Source: Mucilaginibacter agri (GTDB lineage Bacteria; Bacteroidota; Bacteroidia; Sphingobacteriales; Sphingobacteriaceae). From it: DNA of 64,000 bases. Under the pieces are notes generated by a model that was not told where the DNA came from, made no database searches, and worked only from the letters and a program-made list of their open reading frames with translations. This document shows, piece after piece, positions 60,044-64,000 of the stretch. The stretch's first letter is position 1; the number at the start of each line of letters is the position of its first letter. The translations under genes were made by a program, and so were the position numbers. The stretch is taken from positions 496,001 to 560,000 of the forward strand of contig NZ_WWEO01000043.1 in NCBI RefSeq assembly GCF_009928685.1, in the 5' to 3' direction.

Positions 60044-61130
60044 TAGTGATTGCTCTTTTCAACGCCTGTAAATACTGCATTCCCCATTTAAGATCGGGCT
60101 CTATATAGTTGCCTTCTGCCCATTCATTCCACGATTTTAGAAAAACGATGCGTTTCTGTGGGTCTTTTTCTTTAACCATATCTATTGCACGGCTTGCATG
60201 TTCTTCAAAAAACTCTGGAGTAGTATTAGAAATCACTAAACCTTCTACGCCGCTTCGTGGGGTATGATCCCACCCTGGTATAATACTTGGAATTATATTT
60301 TCGCGACGATCTTCATCATCCAAAAAATATTTCGCCATCGTTTTATAGGAGTAAACTAATGGGACTGATTTAAACAGCCTATTGAGCCTCGATTTTAATT
60401 TTTGCTGAATGTTACGCTTGTTAAAAAAGGCAATAAGGCGGGTGGTAATAACCGCGTCTACACCAGCCTCTAAGACTTCGTCTGCCGAGTTGTTTATTCC
60501 GTTAGTTTGACCAACAAAATAGATGCCTTTAAGTCCATTTTCTTTGGCCAGTTTTCGCCAGCATTCCATAAAAGTTTTCACCTCCGGGTGCGCCAGGGGT
60601 AAATAAATTACAAAGAGTGGCTTACCATCAACTTGAATATACCGATCGTCTTTAAAAGCTTGCAACACTGTATAAAAGTGTGCAGTGTAATCTTCCACAC
60701 CAGGATATAACTGTTCAATAAGCATATTCCGGTTTTTTAACCCATGTGCAAAGCCTTTCCAGCTTTCATTGGCCCAGGCTAAACAAAATGGAAAATCGGG
60801 TTCACCGCTTGCCAAAACTTCATTAAATGGCCTTTCAAGCAATCTCTTGCCATTTCCAAACCAATAATGCCAATAGCAAAAGCCTTCAATACCATGTTCT
60901 TTAGCTAAATCGGCCTGGGCTTTCCTGGTTTCTGGTACTCTAAGATCGTAGTAACCCAAATCAGCAGGAACCCTGGGTTGATAGTGTCCTTTAAATAGGG
61001 GTTTGGCCTTGCCAACATTTCTCCATTCTGTAAATCCTTTTCCCCACCATTCGTCATTCTCTGGTACCGGATGAAATTGAGGTAAATAATATGCTATAAC
61101 GCGGGCCTTGTTTTTGCTATTTTCAGACAT
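60033..61130 (-). CDS. WbsX-type glycoside hydrolase 99-like protein
   Basis: A 365-residue protein of the WbsX family: RVIAYYLPQFHPVPENDEWWGKGFTEWRNVGKAKPLFKGHYQPRVPADLGYYDLR, KEHGIEGFCYWHYWFGNGKRLLERPF, FPFCLAWANESW, FLKSWNEWAEGNYIEPD. These are the hallmarks of the GH99-like/WbsX domain found in O-antigen and capsule clusters. Relatives are endo-mannosidase-like but their role in polysaccharide building is unproved; it might trim or transfer sugars. Its start is 1 nt after the acetyltransferase stop. Confidence 0.9.
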   Translation of the reverse strand: MSENSKNKARVIAYYLPQFHPVPENDEWWGKGFTEWRNVGKAKPLFKGHYQPRVPADLGYYDLRVPETRKAQADLAKEHGIEGFCYWHYWFGNGKRLLERPFNEVLASGEPDFPFCLAWANESWKGFAHGLKNRNMLIEQLYPGVEDYTAHFYTVLQAFKDDRYIQVDGKPLFVIYLPLAHPEVKTFMECWRKLAKENGLKGIYFVGQTNGINNSADEVLEAGVDAVITTRLIAFFNKRNIQQKLKSRLNRLFKSVPLVYSYKTMAKYFLDDEDRRENIIPSIIPGWDHTPRSGVEGLVISNTTPEFFEEHASRAIDMVKEKDPQKRIVFLKSWNEWAEGNYIEPDLKWGMQYLQALKRAITNGD

Positions 61131-61772
61131 TTAGACTAATCTTTTAATTATTTTTGATGGAATGCCGCCTACAACGCAATTGGCGGGTACGTTTGAGGTA
61201 ACAACCGAATTAGCTCCTATAATTGAGTTCTCCCCTATGTGTACGTTTCCTAATATTGACACATTTTCTCCAATCCAAACATTGTCTTCTATAATAACGG
61301 CTCCTTTTGAATATAATGGCCTTTCTGATGGGATAATAGCTAGCGCGCTGTTAGTAACTTCTCCATGGGTATGATCGGTAATTAATACATTACTACCCAC
61401 TAAAACATTGTTACCAATTTTAATTAAATTAATGCTTCCTAAATGACAGTTGAAATTAAAAATAACGTTATTACCTATTTTAATTTCGGGTGTGTAAGTA
61501 CTATCCTGAAATTTATCCCAGGCTTCAATACGAAAATGACTCCTGCTGGAAAATCTATCGCCTATTTCTATATATTGAGGGCCTTTCAATATTACAGGAT
61601 ATTCGAATGCGAAATTATCGCCCAATTTATTTAAGAGCATTTTTAAATAACAACCATAGCATATTTGAAAAAAGCCAGATATCTTTTTACTTAAATACTG
61701 GATAAACTTAGCAGGTAGTATTGTTAAAAAAAATAAAATTATTGACTCTAATACCTTCCTTTTATTTACCAT
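61131..61772 (-). CDS. Left-handed beta-helix acyltransferase
   Basis: A 213-residue acetyltransferase with hexapeptide repeats (IGNNVIFNFNCHLGSINLIKIGNNVLVGSNVLITDHTHGEV, IIEDNVWIGENVSILGNVHIGENSIIGANSVVTSNVPANCVVGGIPSKIIKR), the CatB/WcaF-type end. His in ITDHTHG is the likely catalytic base. It probably O-acetylates a sugar of the repeat unit with acetyl-CoA. The hydrophobic N-terminal 45 residues could anchor it to the membrane. Upstream is a 128-nt AT-rich spacer before the second GT2. Confidence 0.9.
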   Translation of the reverse strand: MVNKRKVLESIILFFLTILPAKFIQYLSKKISGFFQICYGCYLKMLLNKLGDNFAFEYPVILKGPQYIEIGDRFSSRSHFRIEAWDKFQDSTYTPEIKIGNNVIFNFNCHLGSINLIKIGNNVLVGSNVLITDHTHGEVTNSALAIIPSERPLYSKGAVIIEDNVWIGENVSILGNVHIGENSIIGANSVVTSNVPANCVVGGIPSKIIKRLV

Positions 61773-61900
61773 TTGCTTAACACTTAATATTATATCTGTA
61801 TAAATATGGTACTTATGTAGCCCAATTTAAAGTTTGTTTTGTATGTAATTTAATAATAAGAAGGTAGTTGATACTTAAAAATAAAAATTTCGGAAGTCTA

Positions 61901-62851
61901 TTACTTTCCTATTAATTTTTTAACTGTTTTTCTTAAGTCAAGCTTTTTTATTTCAAAAAAAAGTTTGAGTTCAAAAGCGATGTAGGTGTATTTTGAAAAT
62001 TCTTTTTTAATTCGCTCTTTGTAATTATGGTTGCTGAAAACAAAAACTTGATCTTTGTTTTGGGCCGATTTATAAATATCCAAAAAAAATGGTAGCAAGA
62101 ACTTATAAAGCGTCCTGTTTTTTTCTTTGGCAGATGCTTTGATTTCATCATCAGTTATAAAATACTCATCCAGTAGCGAAAAGTAATTGGTTATAAATAT
62201 TTCAGTTAAATCATAACCTCCCTTTTGTGGCGGTGCAACAGATAATGATAAGTGATCGTTTACCAGTAAATAACGATGACCTTTGTTAAGTAACTGCATT
62301 TGCACGTCAACCTGCGTCAGGTTTAGTGCAGCAGCCTTTGAAAAAGATGTAAGGTTATCAAAGGCCTTTTTTGAGATACTAAAAGCACCAACCCAGGTAC
62401 ACCAGAATGATATTGCTGAAATAAACGATACTTTATTATCTAATATTTTTCTATTTTCTGCCCCAGGTAACCGTTCATTTAAGAAAAAAGGGATTAAATT
62501 ATTCTCAACACAATATTTAGTTATGGTTAACATTGTGCCTAAACTGCCTTTTTTTAAAGGCAATGTATCGTTATTTAATTTTAGAATAGCTCCCGATCCA
62601 AGGCTTAATACTTTTTCGAAATTATAACTTATAATATTCTCTTTATTTCGATTATACTTAATTTTATTGGGGTATTTTTCCAGATAGCTACACATCACGT
62701 CCGTAGTATTATCTGAAGAGCAGTTATCTGACACCACAATTTCTATCTCGTCGGTATCAAGAAACTCCTGCTCATTAATTATACTTTCTATGGTTTCGGC
62801 TAACAAACCACTACGATTATAGGTTGGAATACATATGGACAAATAGATCAT
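61901..62851 (-). CDS. Glycosyltransferase family 2
   Basis: A 316-residue GT-A-type enzyme: YLSICIPTYNRSGLLAETIESIINEQ, IEIVVSDNCSSDNTTDVMCSYLEKYPNKIKYNRNKENI, GAILKLNNDTLPLKKGSLG. The usual DxD is replaced by LNND, so metal handling may differ. Sugar unknown. I start at the ATG at 62851; the frame reaches a TTG at 62863 directly next to the flippase stop, but ATG begins the conserved strand. Typical member of O-antigen clusters. Confidence 0.85.
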   Translation of the reverse strand: MIYLSICIPTYNRSGLLAETIESIINEQEFLDTDEIEIVVSDNCSSDNTTDVMCSYLEKYPNKIKYNRNKENIISYNFEKVLSLGSGAILKLNNDTLPLKKGSLGTMLTITKYCVENNLIPFFLNERLPGAENRKILDNKVSFISAISFWCTWVGAFSISKKAFDNLTSFSKAAALNLTQVDVQMQLLNKGHRYLLVNDHLSLSVAPPQKGGYDLTEIFITNYFSLLDEYFITDDEIKASAKEKNRTLYKFLLPFFLDIYKSAQNKDQVFVFSNHNYKERIKKEFSKYTYIAFELKLFFEIKKLDLRKTVKKLIGK

Positions 62852-62863
62852 ATACTTATACAA

Positions 62864-64000
62864 TTAATAATGCCAAGCCGCTTTGTTTTTAATAAATAGC
62901 CATAAACTCCAGGGTAAACAAACTAAAATAATTAAAGATGAATAACCCCATACGATACCATTTAACCCAAACATTTTACCTAACATCAAGGTAGACGTAC
63001 AAGTTAAAATACCCATTACGATAGATGACAGTAAAAACGGCTCCTTTTTGTGGCAACGCAAGTAGGTAGCAAGTGCCGATACGTATTGGTTAACGAGTGT
63101 TATAATGCAAAGTAATAGGAGAGGGATGAATGGTAAAAATCTGTAACCTATTTTTAGGCCCAGCATTTGAGATATGTAAATAAATGCGATAAATATTACC
63201 AGGCTCACTAAACATATGAGGGTGGCATTTTTAACCGTTTTATTAAAATTAGTATCAAGTGCTTCATATTCTTTTTTTGCAATCAGACTAGAAAAAAGTG
63301 GAACTTTAGTGTTGATCCAGCTTAAAGAGATTGATAATACACCGTTAAGTGCAGATAAGGTAACACCCATTTCGCCCGCAACTTTAGCGCCTTCTGTTGC
63401 AAACAATACCGGGTTAAAAAGTTGAAAAATGAAGTATCCGCTTATCCAGCTCACTGCTATTTTCCATTGGTAGGGAAAAATTTCCTTATAATAATTCAGA
63501 GTCCATTCTTTAAGGTCTTTCCAAATAAAATATAATATCTTGATTTTACCAGAGAATGTTATCTGGACATAGTTAATGCCTATAGCTATTAAAGATGCAA
63601 TTGCAGCTGAGTAAAGTTTAAAGCCAAAGAAAAATAGGGCGTAAAACGATATAAAGTATGAAGCTTTTTGTATAAACCTAAATCTGGCCATATCTTTTAC
63701 CATCCCTAGGCCATCGAAAAAGGCTAACAGCGGATCAATAAACAGGTTTAAAGATGTGGCCAGGCAAAGTAATATCCAAGGATATTGCCAGTTAACTGCT
63801 ACAGTTTTATTTCCAAAGCGTGCGAAGAAATAAAATCCTGCAAATATTAAAATCATAAATAGTGCTATAGAAATTATACCGAACCACTTTACACAAAACC
63901 GTAGTAAAGAAGAAAGCCTGGATTTGTAATAAACTTCTCCTTCAAATTTTAAATCACTTGTTAATTTTAAGTGAGTGGCTTCGTAAGCGGTATACTGGGT
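62864..64000 (-). CDS. Oligosaccharide flippase (Wzx-like), 5' end outside window
   Basis: The visible 378 residues include many membrane helices (MILIFAGFYFFARFG, WILLCLATSLNLFIDPLLAFFDGLG, FLPFIPLLLLCIITLVNQYVSALATYLRCHKKEPFLLSSIVMG) of the polysaccharide transporter family. The frame stays open from 63856 to the window edge (TQYTAYEATHLKLTSDLKFEG, KSRLSSLLRFCVKWFG), so the ATG at 63856 is internal and the start lies outside. Flips lipid-linked repeat units before Wzy. First visible gene of the minus-strand operon. Confidence 0.82.
   Translation of the reverse strand, partial: TQYTAYEATHLKLTSDLKFEGEVYYKSRLSSLLRFCVKWFGIISIALFMILIFAGFYFFARFGNKTVAVNWQYPWILLCLATSLNLFIDPLLAFFDGLGMVKDMARFRFIQKASYFISFYALFFFGFKLYSAAIASLIAIGINYVQITFSGKIKILYFIWKDLKEWTLNYYKEIFPYQWKIAVSWISGYFIFQLFNPVLFATEGAKVAGEMGVTLSALNGVLSISLSWINTKVPLFSSLIAKKEYEALDTNFNKTVKNATLICLVSLVIFIAFIYISQMLGLKIGYRFLPFIPLLLLCIITLVNQYVSALATYLRCHKKEPFLLSSIVMGILTCTSTLMLGKMFGLNGIVWGYSSLIILVCLPWSLWLFIKNKAAWHY

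Noticed and set aside
1..64000. CRISPR array, rRNA genes or intact insertion sequence
   Set aside because: No regularly spaced long repeats, no rRNA signature sequences and no complete transposase were seen.

Overview
The window looks like a chromosomal segment of a Bacteroidota member, most likely family Sphingobacteriaceae (Mucilaginibacter/Pedobacter-like). This rests on gene content (7TMR-DISM hybrid kinase, DUF5683, DUF4920, DUF2147, Arm-type Bacteroidetes integrase remnant, AsmA-like giant protein), on promoters of the Bacteroidetes type (TTG, about 19-20 nt, TAnnTTTG; clearest upstream of the fucosidase, an outer-membrane protein gene and tRNA-Lys), on the near absence of Shine-Dalgarno sequences, and on a tRNA without an encoded CCA. 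The genus is inference.

Layout. 1-7.6 kb: small proteins, an RhlE-type RNA helicase, a DivIC-like division protein, a VWA-like membrane protein, DUF3253 and FabG. 7.7-15 kb: GH29 alpha-L-fucosidase, Crp/Fnr regulator, MarC, a beta-barrel, a KAP P-loop NTPase and a secreted papain-like peptidase. 15-24.7 kb: SDR, a small FUSC-like membrane protein, DPP IV-type peptidase, DUF4920, AsmA, YdeI-like protein, polysaccharide deacetylase. 24.7-30.6 kb: hybrid histidine kinase, a long AT-rich gap with a 28-residue ORF, a Tat-type amidase and a tandem pair of Pro/Lys-rich exported paralogues. 30.6-41.5 kb: mostly metabolism (carA, panB, RluA-type synthase, YiaK-like dehydrogenase, zinc alcohol dehydrogenase, purN, purH). 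41.6-47.3 kb: the complete rod-shape cluster mreB-mreC-mreD-mrdA-rodA. 47.7-55 kb: acidic repeat-rich protein, thymidine kinase, ABM protein, lone receiver domain, DUF2147, an outer-membrane protein plus vanadium-haloperoxidase/PAP2-like lipoprotein pair, a BNR propeller. 55.2 kb: tRNA-Lys, followed at once by a decayed tyrosine integrase joined to a decayed IS21-type istB. 56.6-64 kb: an AT-rich minus-strand exopolysaccharide/O-antigen operon (Wzx, GT2, acetyltransferase, WbsX, GT2, Wzy, GT4) that runs off the right edge.

The most unusual signals are non-coding: short degenerate heptanucleotide arrays in three separate gaps, a 23-bp perfect hairpin (built from GAATGA octads) between mreB and mreC, REP-like GTCATT...AATGAC palindromes, a terminator-like hairpin that swallows the start codon of the VWA gene, and a 16-bp perfect palindrome just before the KAP NTPase. 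No CRISPR array, rRNA or intact transposon was seen. I did not find a convincing complete new defence or biosynthetic system; the KAP NTPase, the Pro/Lys-rich pair and the tRNA-Lys graveyard are the best candidates for further work.
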